A stretch of 64,000 nucleotides of DNA from Oligoflexus tunisiensis (GTDB lineage: Bacteria > Bdellovibrionota_B > Oligoflexia > Oligoflexales > Oligoflexaceae), in the NCBI RefSeq assembly GCF_001748245.1, contig NZ_BDFO01000001.1, positions 4,173,853 to 4,237,852 of the forward strand, given 5' to 3'. Below, one piece after another: positions 1-9,050 of the stretch. A model generated the notes under the pieces. That model ran no database searches, was not told where the DNA came from, and saw only the letters and a list, made by a program, of their open reading frames with translations. Position numbers and translations under genes: made by a program. Numbering within the stretch: position 1 is the first letter of the stretch; each line of letters opens with the position of its first letter.

Positions 1-658
1 GATCCGAATAATTGGCCATCAAATAGGGCGAATGGTTTGCCCCCCTATCAGTTCGATGGCAGGATGCACATGCCGGCGAATACGTTTCGCCCGTGACCTC
101 CGTATTGTAACGTTGCTTGCCAGCGGCTACCTGCGCAGCCGTATATTCTGCAATCTCCAAGGCCAGTGGCATTTCCGCCGATCCGAGTTTGAATGTCGCT
201 GACGTCGAACCTGCTTTTTGGGTCGTCAATTCGTACTGGCGACCTCCAGGGCTTATATCTTTGAAGCTGACAGTCACAAATGAGGCATCGACCTCCAAGG
301 AAAGTCCTGCGGCCTTGGCTACAGCAGCCGATTCATAGTCTTTACCTCTGTAGAGTTCAATAATTTTCTCTTCGCTAGCTTGAATCTCTTGTGGGAGTTC
401 ACCAAAGACCCTGGCATCCACTAAGACTTTGAACGAATTGGTTCCATCAAAACCAGAAAATAGTTTACCGAAGCGAACGTTATTCAGCACGACTGACCAC
501 GTCATTTTTGAGACCAGTTCCGGAACGCTCATGGCGTCTGCGGATGCATTCTGGGTCGAGCCTGTCTCTTTGTTCTGCTCGGAATATGAACACGACCATG
601 TCCCCATCACCAAATTGAAACATACCCATAGACTGAAAGCTTTCACTTTCCTGGACAT
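1..658 (-). CDS. Lipoprotein c-type cytochrome, cut by the left window edge
   Basis: The minus strand is open from an ATG at 658 to the window edge, with no stop. GGAGG lies just upstream (about 663-669). The N-terminus is a signal peptide with a possible but poor lipobox ending TWSC. Near the visible C-terminal end is CASCH (56-70), a CxxCH motif that covalently binds heme c. The remaining axial ligand and most of the cytochrome domain would lie beyond the edge. About 175 residues of non-cytochrome sequence precede the motif, so this may be a larger periplasmic protein with a C-terminal heme domain. A periplasmic electron-transfer role follows from the motif. The partner and exact family cannot be told from this fragment. 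Confidence 0.75.
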   Translation of the reverse strand, partial: MSRKVKAFSLWVCFNLVMGTWSCSYSEQNKETGSTQNASADAMSVPELVSKMTWSVVLNNVRFGKLFSGFDGTNSFKVLVDARVFGELPQEIQASEEKIIELYRGKDYESAAVAKAAGLSLEVDASFVTVSFKDISPGGRQYELTTQKAGSTSATFKLGSAEMPLALEIAEYTAAQVAAGKQRYNTEVTGETYSPACASCHRTDRGANHSPYLMANYSD

Positions 659-1240
659 ACTATACCTCCACAATCGCATCACGTTGGGGCATCAGCATGC
701 AGTTTCCCTGCCATATCACGGAACTCAATGAAAGGTCATTACGTGTGATCATTATCAAACATGATCTTTCGTAAGGCGTTCGCAACCACAATGAATTGAA
801 CGCGAAGCAGCGCTCTAATCCGCCGATAGCCATCCAGGGCCGCTGGCTGTGAAGGTGTCTCAGGATAAATATTTCGTTACTCACAAGGAGAGTGCCCAAA
901 CCTGCTGCGACGCTGGCAAAGATCCAGGTATTTCCTAAACAAACCTTTATACTCGTGCCAAAAAAATCGAATCACTCCATGATTGTAGCCGCTGGAAAGC
1001 AACGAGTGATCGCGTCAATACAATGTTATTCTGCGCTTCAGAAACAATGGGCAGAGTATGGATCCGACGATGATACCACCACAAAATGCACTAAAAACTG
1101 CTGGTTAAGACGTTCGCTCAATCTTTCTATTGATGGCAACGTGGCAAGTTTATTTGGGATTTGGCATCATTAAGGCCATTCTCACCAAAACAGATAGAGA
1201 CGCTATCGGTTAAATGCGGCGAAAATGGAAGGGTAATGGT
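659..1240. other. Intergenic stretch without a convincing gene
   Basis: This 580-base spacer lies between the divergent cytochrome fragment and the lipoprotein gene. It probably holds both promoters. A 93-codon frame from a GTG at 892 has AAGGAGA directly against the start codon, which is too close for a normal ribosome site. Its composition does not look like a protein. I see no RNA gene or clear repeat. Confidence 0.5.
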
Positions 1241-2136
1241 ATGAAGCTCGGGTCCTATAATCGGCCAGGCAGATTTCTCTTTCACTATTCCCTGGTCTTG
1301 TTTTCAACGCTCGTTGTTCTATGGCTTGCGGCTTGTCAGGGTCGTCAGTGGCTGAGCAGAGAGACCAGAACCACTTCCACAAATTCCACAAATTCCTCAG
1401 ATGAGACGCCAGCCTTTGACAACAAGGAAGCTGAGCTGGATCCTTTCGTCCAGCGAAGCAGCAGGACCGCTGGCAGAAAGTTTCAAGCAGTCATGACACT
1501 CAGAGGCAGCTCTTCCTCTTAACTTTCGCCAATCCGAGCGGAGCCAGCCTGCAGGTCCTGCTCATCTTCAATGATGGACATATTCTGATTGATGGCATCG
1601 CCGGCAACAGCTCGCTGGGTACCAATCTGGTTCGCAACGGCGGCTTTGACGAATACGAAGTCGTCGCGGGCTCGACCAATTCGCGCACCACGTCAACTCA
1701 GTCGGAGACCTGGAAAGCCGAGCCCGCTGAGACCCATAACTGTGCCGACGGGATTGCTTACATCGAAGCCCAGGTCGGTCGTATGCTGACCAGCGTTGGC
1801 GCACCCTATGAGGGCGAAAAAAACACGGAACTCGATTCCGCATGCTCCAGCGGCACCGGCGGGAACATTTACCTTTATCAGGATCTGCCTATCAAAGCGG
1901 GTTCCCAGTTCTGGTATAAAAAGCGGGCGACGGTAACCCAGACTGTCGATGCCAGGCTGGGTTCGACCATGGTTTTCTCCAAAGCCAATGAAGCTCTGCA
2001 ATGGACACGGGTCAGCATAACCTTTATTACCGATGCGAGCAGCACGCGCCTGGCATTTACGGATCGCGGCCCCTCCGACGGACAGGGCAGTATTCTGGAT
2101 CAGGTTGAAATGCGGGAAGTCAATGGGCTTCCCTGA
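1241..2136 (+). pseudogene. DUF642-like lipoprotein, frameshifted
   Basis: Start ATG 1241 has GGAAGGG about 8 bases upstream. The first frame encodes a lipoprotein signal peptide (lipobox LAAC), then a Ser/Thr-rich linker, and stops at 1520-1522. The next frame over (codons in phase with 1501) is open without an obvious start from about 1435 to 2136. It carries the body of the protein, including a segment like the DUF642/galactose-binding-like beta-sandwich opening (NLVRNGGFDE, then a tryptophan segment and GIAYIEAQ). The two join naturally near the TCTTCCTCTTAA tract at 1511-1522 if one base is restored. The gene is therefore either inactivated by a one-base deletion or carries a sequencing error. 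The product would be an outer-membrane or periplasmic lipoprotein that may bind carbohydrate. The binding role is inferred only. Confidence 0.6.
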
Positions 2137-2282
2137 TTTGAAAGCAGGCACATAGCTGCCTCTCTCTTGCCGAGCATAATCTCTTCCTCTCTTGAAATAT
2201 CCTATCGACACGAGCGACAACCGGATTTCCGACTTTCCGGTTGGGGCAGTTCGGGCACCCACAACAAACCAAGGAGATTAAC

Positions 2283-2603
2283 ATGATGCGCCAACTGCTT
2301 TTCAGCTCTCTCTGGATCAGCACATCTCTTTTCGCACAAAACAACGGCAGCCCGATGGTCATGCAGGGATCTGATACCCTTGCCACCTATATGAGCGAAA
2401 TCATCGCTGTCAGTGGCCTTGAGGCTGACGTTGTTTATGCGGGCGGCGGCTCAAGCCTGGGTGAAACGGCGCTGCTTTCGCAACAGCAGCATCTCGCTCC
2501 CAAGGCTTCCTTTTCAGTCAAGATTGCCCCCGATCCCTGCGAAGGCACCCTCTTTTTCCTGGACAATTTCGCAGGTCCCAGAGCTACCAATAAATCAGCT
2601 TAA
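2283..2603 (+). pseudogene. Truncated phosphate-binding (PstS-like) protein
   Basis: The start ATG 2283 follows AAGGAGATTAAC, an excellent ribosome site. After a short signal peptide the sequence GSDTLATYM and YAGGGSSLGE resembles the N-terminal lobe of PBP-type phosphate-binding proteins (the GSDT anion-binding loop and the GGGS loop). The frame ends after 106 residues, whereas the family is usually 270-350. After about residue 75 the similarity stops and an unrelated tail follows. The rest of the gene appears to have been lost by deletion. It lies directly downstream of another damaged gene. A short functional protein is possible but less likely. Confidence 0.5.
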
Positions 2604-2665
2604 CTCCTGAGACAAATTACCGATTTACAGAGAGGAAATATTGAAAGCAACCCTGGGATAGTTCT

Positions 2666-3457
2666 ATGCATGCGTGGTACCGAAACATTGTTCTCATATC
2701 GTCTCTGCTTGTATCTCAGCAATGTTTTGCTTTTATTGATGCAATGCGGAATTATTTTAATAAATATCAAGTCGGCATCGAGTATAGCCACTCTTTCGAC
2801 CATATCAATCTCACGTACAAGACTCCTGCCATGGATTCGATCCCCGAATCATGTATTAACGACGATGAAGATCCAACGGAACAGACCTGTTCGCTTGGAC
2901 TGGCGGCAGGGCAGTCGAGCGGCTATGGTTTGTTCCTGCAGCAGGCATTTCGTCGCGATGGAGATTTCTATTTTGATTTTGATATCAACTTTACGGCTCG
3001 CTATCTGAGCGGCGGCCTATTGAAAGAAGAGACGGAAAAATTGCAAAGTGAAGGAGTGCCGCTTTATCAGGCCCAGGTCGATCTGCTGGCACTGATCGCC
3101 CTGCCCTATATCAAGATTGGATATACACCGTCGACGGGATTCCCTGATATTTTTCTTTCTTTAGGGCCTTCTTTCCAGGCTGCATTGGGAAAAGTGACTC
3201 TCAACGAAGAGAGCCGTAACGTAGCTGTGGCTTTGTCATCGGGAACCGTGGGATATACCGAATTGGAGCTTGTCTTTCTGAGATTTGGCGAAGGCGCGTT
3301 CTCTCTTTACGCATCCCAGGATCACACGGGCCGTAATGGAACCCCTTTCTATCCCAATGTGCTTGAAGGAATCACGGACGTGAAAGCCGGATTCCAGAGG
3401 GGGCAAGGTGGAAGTTTTTTCGGTTTTGGAGCCAAGCTTCTGCTTAACTGGCCATAG
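2666..3457 (+). CDS. Putative outer-membrane beta-barrel protein
   Basis: The product has 263 residues with a Sec signal peptide ending near CFAF. The mature part alternates polar and hydrophobic residues, with many aromatic and glycine residues, and ends in short strands (FFGFGAKLLLNWP). This is typical of outer-membrane barrels or exported proteins of their kind. An acidic two-cysteine loop (around residues 63-75) could form a disulfide. I do not recognise a family. The ribosome site is weak (GGGA about 9 bases upstream). It ends 43 bases before the convergent fadH gene and seems to be transcribed alone. Confidence 0.6.
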   Translation: MHAWYRNIVLISSLLVSQQCFAFIDAMRNYFNKYQVGIEYSHSFDHINLTYKTPAMDSIPESCINDDEDPTEQTCSLGLAAGQSSGYGLFLQQAFRRDGDFYFDFDINFTARYLSGGLLKEETEKLQSEGVPLYQAQVDLLALIALPYIKIGYTPSTGFPDIFLSLGPSFQAALGKVTLNEESRNVAVALSSGTVGYTELELVFLRFGEGAFSLYASQDHTGRNGTPFYPNVLEGITDVKAGFQRGQGGSFFGFGAKLLLNWP

Positions 3458-3500
3458 AAGTGGATGAACGGGCGGGCACTGAACCCGCACCGGTTCCGCT

Positions 3501-5528
3501 CTAGAGCCGCGAGGCGAGTTCCGTACCTTGCTGAATCGCACGTTTCGCATCCAACTCAGCCGCGAAGTCTGCGCCGCCGATCACATGATAGCGGGCGTTC
3601 GTGATCTTCCCTGCCTCATCCACGGGAAGCAAATCTCGCACCGACTCCTGGCCAGCGCAGATGATCACGTTATCCACAGGCAGAACCTTGGCTTGCCCTT
3701 CGTGCATGATGTGCAGACCTTGATCATCAACCTTCTGATACTCAACTCCTCCCAGCATACGAATACCGTTCTGGTTCAAGGCGATCTTATGCACCCACCC
3801 ACTGCTTTTGCCAGGGCCTGAACCCATCGACTTGCCAGCAGGTTTGCGCTGCAAAAGCCAAATTTCCCTCCGAGGTGGGTGCTTTTCGGGTGAGGTTAAG
3901 CCCCCTTCGTGCGTGACCTTGGAATCGATGCCCCACGCCTTCTCAAAGCTCTCAATGCTCTGGTCGGCATCGTGCAGCAGAAATTCGGATACGTCGATGC
4001 CGATCCCACCGGCACCGATCACCGCCACTTTCGAGCCGACAGCCTTGCGTTCAGCCAGGACCTCGGCATAGGACAATACCTTGGGATGATCCAAACCTTC
4101 GATCGCAGGCCGGCGTGGAACCACCCCTGTCGCGACAATAATCTCGTCGAAGTCGGTGCTGAGATCAGCAGCTTCGATTTTCGTGTTGAGCTTTAGCTTC
4201 ACACCCACCCGCTTGATCCGCTTGTCGAAATAGCGAATCGTTTCGCGAAACTCTTCCTTGCCAGGGATGGTTGCTGCCATTCGAAACTGCCCGCCGATGG
4301 CTGACGAAGCTTCAAAGAGTGTGACATCATGCCCGCGCTCAGCAGCTGTCGTTGCCGCAGCCAGTCCCGCCATGCCTCCCCCGATGACGGCGATCTTTTT
4401 CTTGTTCTGACTGGGAAGGATGACCAGCTCTGTTTCGTGGCAGGCTCGTGGATTGACCAGACAGGTTGCGCGTTTCATCGAAAAGATATGATCAAGACAC
4501 GCCTGGTTGCAGGCAATGCAGGTGTTGATCTCGTCAGCTCGGCCCGTCGCGGCTTTATTCACGAATTCCGCATCGGCCAGCAAGGGGCGAGCCATGGAAA
4601 CCATGTCCGCGTCACCGCACGCGATGATGTCCTCCGCGACCTCGGGAGTGTTGATACGATTCGAAGCGCAGACGGGTATTCGCAGTTCCTTGCGCATGCG
4701 CGCCGTCGTCGCACGAAACGCGGCCCTTGGCACGGACGTGACGATCGTCGGAATGCGTGCTTCGTGCCAACCGATGCCGGTATTCAAAAGGTTGATGCCA
4801 GCGGCCTCAAGCGCCTTCGCGGTCGTCACGATTTCGTCCCAGGTGTTGCCGCCTTCAACAAGATCAAGCAGAGAGAGTCGATAGATGAGCAGAAAGTCCT
4901 GACCGACGCTCTTGCGTATCGCCTTCACAATCTCGACCGGAAAGAGCATGCGATTCTCGATCGGACCACCCCAACGATCCTCGCGCTTATTCACCCGCTT
5001 GCAAAGGAACTGATTGAGGAGATAACCTTCACTTCCCATGATTTCAACGCCATCGTAACCCGCCTCGCGGGCGAGCTGGGTGCAGCGGGCGTAATCGTCG
5101 ATGGTCTCGAGGATCAGTTTCTCGCTCATTTCGCGGGGCGTAAAGGGATTGATGGGAGACTTCACGCTGGACGCGGAGACCTGAAAAGGATGATAAGCGT
5201 AGCGTCCGGCATGCAGGATCTGCATTGCAATCCGACCGCCTTCGCGGTGCACAGCGCTGGTCACGCGCCGGTGATTGAAGACATCAAGCCTGGTATTGAG
5301 AGTGCCTCCGGCCGGCGCAAGCCAGCCTCGACGGTTTGGTGAAATGCCGCCGGTGATAATCAGGCCCACGCCACCACGGGCCCGTTCCGCGAAATAGCTG
5401 GCGAGTTTCCCATAATTGAAAAACCTGTCTTCCAGGCCCGTATGCATGGAGCCCATCAGCACACGGTTTTTTAAAGTGACAGGTCCGAGATCGATCGGGG
5501 CCAGCAAATTCGGATAAAATTGCGTCAT
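3501..5528 (-). CDS. fadH: NADPH-dependent 2,4-dienoyl-CoA reductase
   Basis: This 675-residue protein has the full FadH architecture (E. coli FadH is about 670). An N-terminal old-yellow-enzyme TIM barrel for FMN occupies residues 1-330. A [4Fe-4S] site is formed by C337, C340, C344 and C356. A FAD-binding fold follows (VIGGGMAGLAAA), with a nested NADPH fold (VIGAGGIGIDVS). The family reduces 2,4-dienoyl-CoA in unsaturated fatty-acid breakdown and acts in the cytoplasm. The ATG at 5528 is preceded by AAGG. The gene lies 24 bases downstream of the TetR regulator in the same orientation, so the two probably form an operon divergent from the atu-like genes. Here it may act on dienoyl intermediates from terpenoid chains, which is inference from context. 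Paralogues with other enoate substrates exist, so the exact substrate is open. Confidence 0.85.
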   Translation of the reverse strand: MTQFYPNLLAPIDLGPVTLKNRVLMGSMHTGLEDRFFNYGKLASYFAERARGGVGLIITGGISPNRRGWLAPAGGTLNTRLDVFNHRRVTSAVHREGGRIAMQILHAGRYAYHPFQVSASSVKSPINPFTPREMSEKLILETIDDYARCTQLAREAGYDGVEIMGSEGYLLNQFLCKRVNKREDRWGGPIENRMLFPVEIVKAIRKSVGQDFLLIYRLSLLDLVEGGNTWDEIVTTAKALEAAGINLLNTGIGWHEARIPTIVTSVPRAAFRATTARMRKELRIPVCASNRINTPEVAEDIIACGDADMVSMARPLLADAEFVNKAATGRADEINTCIACNQACLDHIFSMKRATCLVNPRACHETELVILPSQNKKKIAVIGGGMAGLAAATTAAERGHDVTLFEASSAIGGQFRMAATIPGKEEFRETIRYFDKRIKRVGVKLKLNTKIEAADLSTDFDEIIVATGVVPRRPAIEGLDHPKVLSYAEVLAERKAVGSKVAVIGAGGIGIDVSEFLLHDADQSIESFEKAWGIDSKVTHEGGLTSPEKHPPRREIWLLQRKPAGKSMGSGPGKSSGWVHKIALNQNGIRMLGGVEYQKVDDQGLHIMHEGQAKVLPVDNVIICAGQESVRDLLPVDEAGKITNARYHVIGGADFAAELDAKRAIQQGTELASRL

Positions 5529-5552
5529 CGGTTTACCTTGGACTTATAAGTT

Positions 5553-6179
5553 TTACAGTTCATCTTCCGTCGTCATGGGTTGCTTCAACACCAGAGCCAG
5601 ACAGTAATCGGCCAGTTGATCCAGATCTATACTACCATCATTCCGATACCAATGGGTGGACCAGGACAAGGCACCACTGATCAATCGGCGCAAGATCGGA
5701 ATGTTGCGAATGGCCAGTTCTCCTGGCGAATTTTCTTCCAGAACCTGGAACCACAGACGCTCATATTGTTCCCTGAGTTCGAGCAGCTCCTGCTGGTTAT
5801 GTTGGGAAATGCTGCGCCATTCCAATACCAGAATCGACATGCTGCGACCGGTGGCTCCATGAATCGTTTCCAACTCACTCCGAATGAGCATGCGCAATTT
5901 TTCTCTCGGCGTTTGAGCGAGGGTCACGGCCTCTTCCTGCCGTGCTACGCAGATGCGCACGGCCTCTTCCATGATAGCCTTCAGAATGTCTTCCTTCACT
6001 TTAAAGTGATGGAAGAGACTGCCAGACTGGATGCCGACTGCTGCGGCAATATCTCTGACCGTCGTTTTTTCAAAACCACGCTCAGCAAACAGCTTGCTCG
6101 ATTCCTGAATGATACGTCCCCTGGGACTTTCCGGGTCGCAGATCAAACCTTCTTTTACCAGTCGACTGATCACATTCAT
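5553..6179 (-). CDS. TetR-family repressor of the terpene/acyl-CoA locus (AtuR-like)
   Basis: The product has 208 residues. Residues 18-70 form a typical TetR helix-turn-helix, with FAERGFEKTTVRDIAAAVG followed by SGSLFHHF. The C-terminal part is the usual all-helical ligand domain. Regulators of this sort in lipid and terpene catabolism bind acyl-CoA intermediates and release DNA. The gene is divergent from the atuA-like gene, with 133 bases between the starts. That spacer holds an 18-bp dyad (6206-6223), the obvious operator for both arms. The position matches atuR next to atuA in Pseudomonas. The start ATG 6179 has AGGAAACAG upstream. Confidence 0.85.
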   Translation of the reverse strand: MNVISRLVKEGLICDPESPRGRIIQESSKLFAERGFEKTTVRDIAAAVGIQSGSLFHHFKVKEDILKAIMEEAVRICVARQEEAVTLAQTPREKLRMLIRSELETIHGATGRSMSILVLEWRSISQHNQQELLELREQYERLWFQVLEENSPGELAIRNIPILRRLISGALSWSTHWYRNDGSIDLDQLADYCLALVLKQPMTTEDEL

Positions 6180-6205
6180 CTCTGTTTCCTAAAATCAATT
6201 TGCAA

Positions 6206-6223
6206 ACCAAGCGCTTGCTTGGT
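6206..6223. promoter_or_regulatory. Dyad operator between the TetR and atuA-like genes
   Basis: The arms ACCAAGC and GCTTGGT are perfect inverted repeats around GCTT. Inside lies a second perfect dyad, CAAGCGCTTG (6208-6217). The inner form fits the A-n-CAAG-nn-CTTG-n-T pattern that I recall for the TetR-family regulator KstR2. It is the only strong symmetry in the divergent spacer, so the adjacent TetR protein is its likely ligand. Assignment to that regulator is inference. Confidence 0.7.
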
Positions 6224-6312
6224 AAGCGTAACTCAACTTTTTGAAAGATGCCATAACGAGTCCTTAAAAGGCTCGTAAATATACCCAAAGCTTGCCAAAA
6301 GGTGGGAACGCC

Positions 6313-8154
6313 ATGAAAAAGACGCATGTATCAATCGGTTGTGCTTCAGCTTTTTGGGGTGACACGCCGCGAGCGGCGCAACAGCTTATTGAAAGCGGCG
6401 CCATCGATTATCTTGTCTTTGATTTTCTGGCTGAAACGACTATGGCATTGTTGGCTATGGCTAAAATGCGTCAGCCCGAACAGGGTTATGCGCCCGACTT
6501 CCTGGAAATTCTGAAGCCACTCCTCGGACAGATCAAAAGCCGGAAGATCCGTGTGCTCGCCAACGCAGGTGGATTGAATCCCATCGAGTGCAAGCGACAG
6601 CTGCAAGCCCTCATTGATGCCGAAGGCCTGTCCCTGAAAGTGGGAGCCGTGACAGGTGATGATCTTCAAGCGCGCCATGCGAAAGACAGCGCCTTTCAAA
6701 AAAGGGTCTGGGGGCAGGACGCGACCCTTTCGGGTCAGAAACTGGTCTGTTTTAATGCGTATTTGGGAGCCGAAGGGCTCGTGGCGGCACTGGATGCCGG
6801 ATGTGACATCATCATCACCGGGCGCGTGGTCGATAGCGCCCTGGTTCTGGCTCCTCTTGTGCACCATTTTCAATGGTCCTGGGATGATTACCATAGGCTG
6901 GCCCAAGGTTCCCTGGCTGGCCATATCATTGAGTGTGGGGCGCAGTGCACCGGTGGAAATTTCACAGACTGGCTTCAGGTCCCTCATCCGGAGCAGATTG
7001 GTTTTCCAATCGTTGAATGTTACGAGGATGGAAGTTTCATCGTAACAAAACCTGCCGGCACCGGCGGGCTGGTAAATTTTGCAACGGTGTGCGAACAGAT
7101 CGTCTACGAAATCGATGATCCCGCCAGCTACAAGCTCCCCAACGTCATCTGCGATTTCAGAAATGTTCAGGTCGAAGTGGAGGCGGCGGACCGGGTCCGC
7201 GTATGCGGTGCCAAGGGACGGCAACCATCCGGGCAATATAAGGCCTGTGGCTTTTACCTGGATGGATATCGGGCCAACGCCCTGCTTATGATCAGTGGCC
7301 ACAACGCTCATATCAAAGCGCGGGCGGTTGGAAAGGCCATTCTGGATCGAGTCGAACGCTGTTTGACAGAACGAGGCGCGGCAGGCTTTGAGGAAACTCT
7401 CATCGAGTGCCTGGGCAGCGGTGAACACTTTGCTCCTGACTCCAGCGACAGCCGAGCTTATGTATCCGAGGATGCGTTGGAAATCGTCCTTCGCGTTGCT
7501 GTTGCTCATAAGGACAAGACAGCCGTCGCAGATTTTTGCCAGGAAATCGCTCAGGCCGCGACAGGCATGGGGGCGGGAATTTATGGGGTAACGTCGGGGC
7601 GGCCCCAGCCTTCACCACGAATGGGGATGCTGGTGGCCATGGTCGACAAGGAACTGGTTCCCGTTAGCTGGACGTCGGATGGGGAAGCCATCATCACTCC
7701 TGTGCATTCATTTCCCGATGAGTCGTCGCAGTTGCCGGATGAGCAACATCCAAGGTCCGCTGACAGACTCGAACGGCCTAAATCGTCTGATCTGGTTGAC
7801 GTTCCTCTCTATCGCCTCGCCTATGCCCGCAGTGGAGACAAAGGCAATCACGCGAATATCGGGGTGATCGCTCGTAAACCGGAATATTGGCCCTGGCTGC
7901 GGGAAGAGCTCTCAGCGGAACGAGTCCATAAGCAGTTCCGTCGGTATTTTTCCCAGAAGCAGAAACCGGGCGAAGAAGGTTGTGCTGAATCCGTTCAACG
8001 CTGGGAAATGCCGGGCATCATGGCTCTCAATTTTCTGCTCAAAAATAGTCTGGGCGGCGGTGGCATGGCAAGCCTCCAGGCCGATGCCCAAGGCAAATCC
8101 TATGGTCAACAGCTCTTGCAAATCAACATTTCCATTCCGCGAGACATCCTATGA
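6313..8154 (+). CDS. atuA: AtuA-like acyclic terpene utilization protein (DUF1446)
   Basis: The product has 613 residues. The N-terminal 450 residues match the DUF1446/AtuA family (IGCASAFWGDTPRAA at the start, then ANAGGLNP and the GRVVDSALVLAPL segment). The C-terminal 110 residues contain ARSGDKGNHANIGV, the signature of the AtuA ferredoxin-fold-like tail. AtuA is required for growth on citronellol in Pseudomonas, but its reaction is not firmly established. I prefer ATG 6313 (AGGTGGG about 7 bases upstream) to an in-frame start at 6292, which has no site. It is the first gene of the plus-strand operon and overlaps the next gene by ATGA. Confidence 0.85.
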   Translation: MKKTHVSIGCASAFWGDTPRAAQQLIESGAIDYLVFDFLAETTMALLAMAKMRQPEQGYAPDFLEILKPLLGQIKSRKIRVLANAGGLNPIECKRQLQALIDAEGLSLKVGAVTGDDLQARHAKDSAFQKRVWGQDATLSGQKLVCFNAYLGAEGLVAALDAGCDIIITGRVVDSALVLAPLVHHFQWSWDDYHRLAQGSLAGHIIECGAQCTGGNFTDWLQVPHPEQIGFPIVECYEDGSFIVTKPAGTGGLVNFATVCEQIVYEIDDPASYKLPNVICDFRNVQVEVEAADRVRVCGAKGRQPSGQYKACGFYLDGYRANALLMISGHNAHIKARAVGKAILDRVERCLTERGAAGFEETLIECLGSGEHFAPDSSDSRAYVSEDALEIVLRVAVAHKDKTAVADFCQEIAQAATGMGAGIYGVTSGRPQPSPRMGMLVAMVDKELVPVSWTSDGEAIITPVHSFPDESSQLPDEQHPRSADRLERPKSSDLVDVPLYRLAYARSGDKGNHANIGVIARKPEYWPWLREELSAERVHKQFRRYFSQKQKPGEEGCAESVQRWEMPGIMALNFLLKNSLGGGGMASLQADAQGKSYGQQLLQINISIPRDIL

Positions 8155-9026
8155 GCAAATCTTATCAATCAATTTTCAGGGATAACATGTTCGCCGGCAG
8201 GCAGTTTATCGTCACGGGAGGTGGCAGCGGTATCGGACGCTGCATTGCTCATGAACTGAGCGCATTGGGCGCCATGGTTCACATCGTCGGCCGCAACGAG
8301 GAAAAACTGAGAACTGTCTGCAATGAAATCGAGGCGGACGGGGGATCGGCACGACCCTACGTCTGCGATATTCGGGACGAGGCATTGGTCGTCAAAACCG
8401 TTGCCGAAATAGTTCAATCGGCTGAGCACATTCATGGGCTTGTGAATAATGCGGGAGGGCAGTTTCCTGCACCCTTGAGTCATATCTCACAAAAAGGCTT
8501 TGAGGCCGTGGTGCGCACCAATCTTGTGGGCGGCTTTCTCGTGGCTCGGGAGGTTTTTAATCAGTCCATGAGCAGGCACGGCGGGTCCATTGTCAATATT
8601 ACCGCGGACAATTGGGGCGGAATGCCGGGAATGGGGCACTCCGGAGCGGCACGAGCCGGCATGGACAACTTCACAAAGACTGCTGCCGTGGAGTGGGCTC
8701 ATCGCGGTGTGCGTGTGAACGCGGTGGCACCGGGTTGGATCGCGTCATCAGGAATGGATACCTATGATAAAAGCATTCAGGCCTTGCTGCCCACCATGAA
8801 AGCGGGTGTTCCCCTCAAGCGTCTCGGCACCGAGGCGGAAATCAGCTCGGCCGTCTGTTTTCTGCTCAGCGATGGGGCCCGTTACATCAATGGAGCGACT
8901 CTGCGGGTGGATGGAGGCTCGCCACTGGGTGGCAAATTCTGGCCTTTGGCGAAGGCGGAAAATAATCAAGCCTACGACGGATTCCATCGATCGAAGCTGC
9001 CAGATGCCGTGGAAAGCCTGGACTAG
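8151..9026 (+). CDS. atuB: Short-chain dehydrogenase/reductase, enoyl-CoA reductase-like (AtuB-like)
   Basis: The product has 291 residues with a Rossmann nucleotide site TGGGSGIG near the N-terminus and the NNAG motif. The classical SDR catalytic Tyr-x3-Lys is missing. The aligned positions read S164-GAA-R168 inside HSGAARAG. This variant is familiar from peroxisomal trans-2-enoyl-CoA reductase (PECR), which has the same HSGAARAG string. The protein may therefore reduce an enoyl-CoA rather than oxidise an alcohol. The gene sits in the atuB position, overlapping atuA by four bases. The last 35 residues extend past the normal SDR end. Assignment as AtuB is from order and family. The reaction is unproven. 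Confidence 0.8.
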   Translation: MSKSYQSIFRDNMFAGRQFIVTGGGSGIGRCIAHELSALGAMVHIVGRNEEKLRTVCNEIEADGGSARPYVCDIRDEALVVKTVAEIVQSAEHIHGLVNNAGGQFPAPLSHISQKGFEAVVRTNLVGGFLVAREVFNQSMSRHGGSIVNITADNWGGMPGMGHSGAARAGMDNFTKTAAVEWAHRGVRVNAVAPGWIASSGMDTYDKSIQALLPTMKAGVPLKRLGTEAEISSAVCFLLSDGARYINGATLRVDGGSPLGGKFWPLAKAENNQAYDGFHRSKLPDAVESLD

Positions 9027-9050
9027 TGCGCAAACCTTGGAGAGTGGCCG

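Noticed and set aside
892..1173. 93-codon frame with AAGGAGA next to a GTG
   Set aside because: The ribosome site touches the start codon and the sequence lacks protein-like pattern.
4329..5342. 337-codon frame on the plus strand inside fadH
   Set aside because: It is antisense to a clearly conserved reductase and has no ribosome site or recognisable motif.
6346..7509. 387-codon minus-strand frame inside atuA
   Set aside because: Antisense shadow of a conserved gene; no family features.
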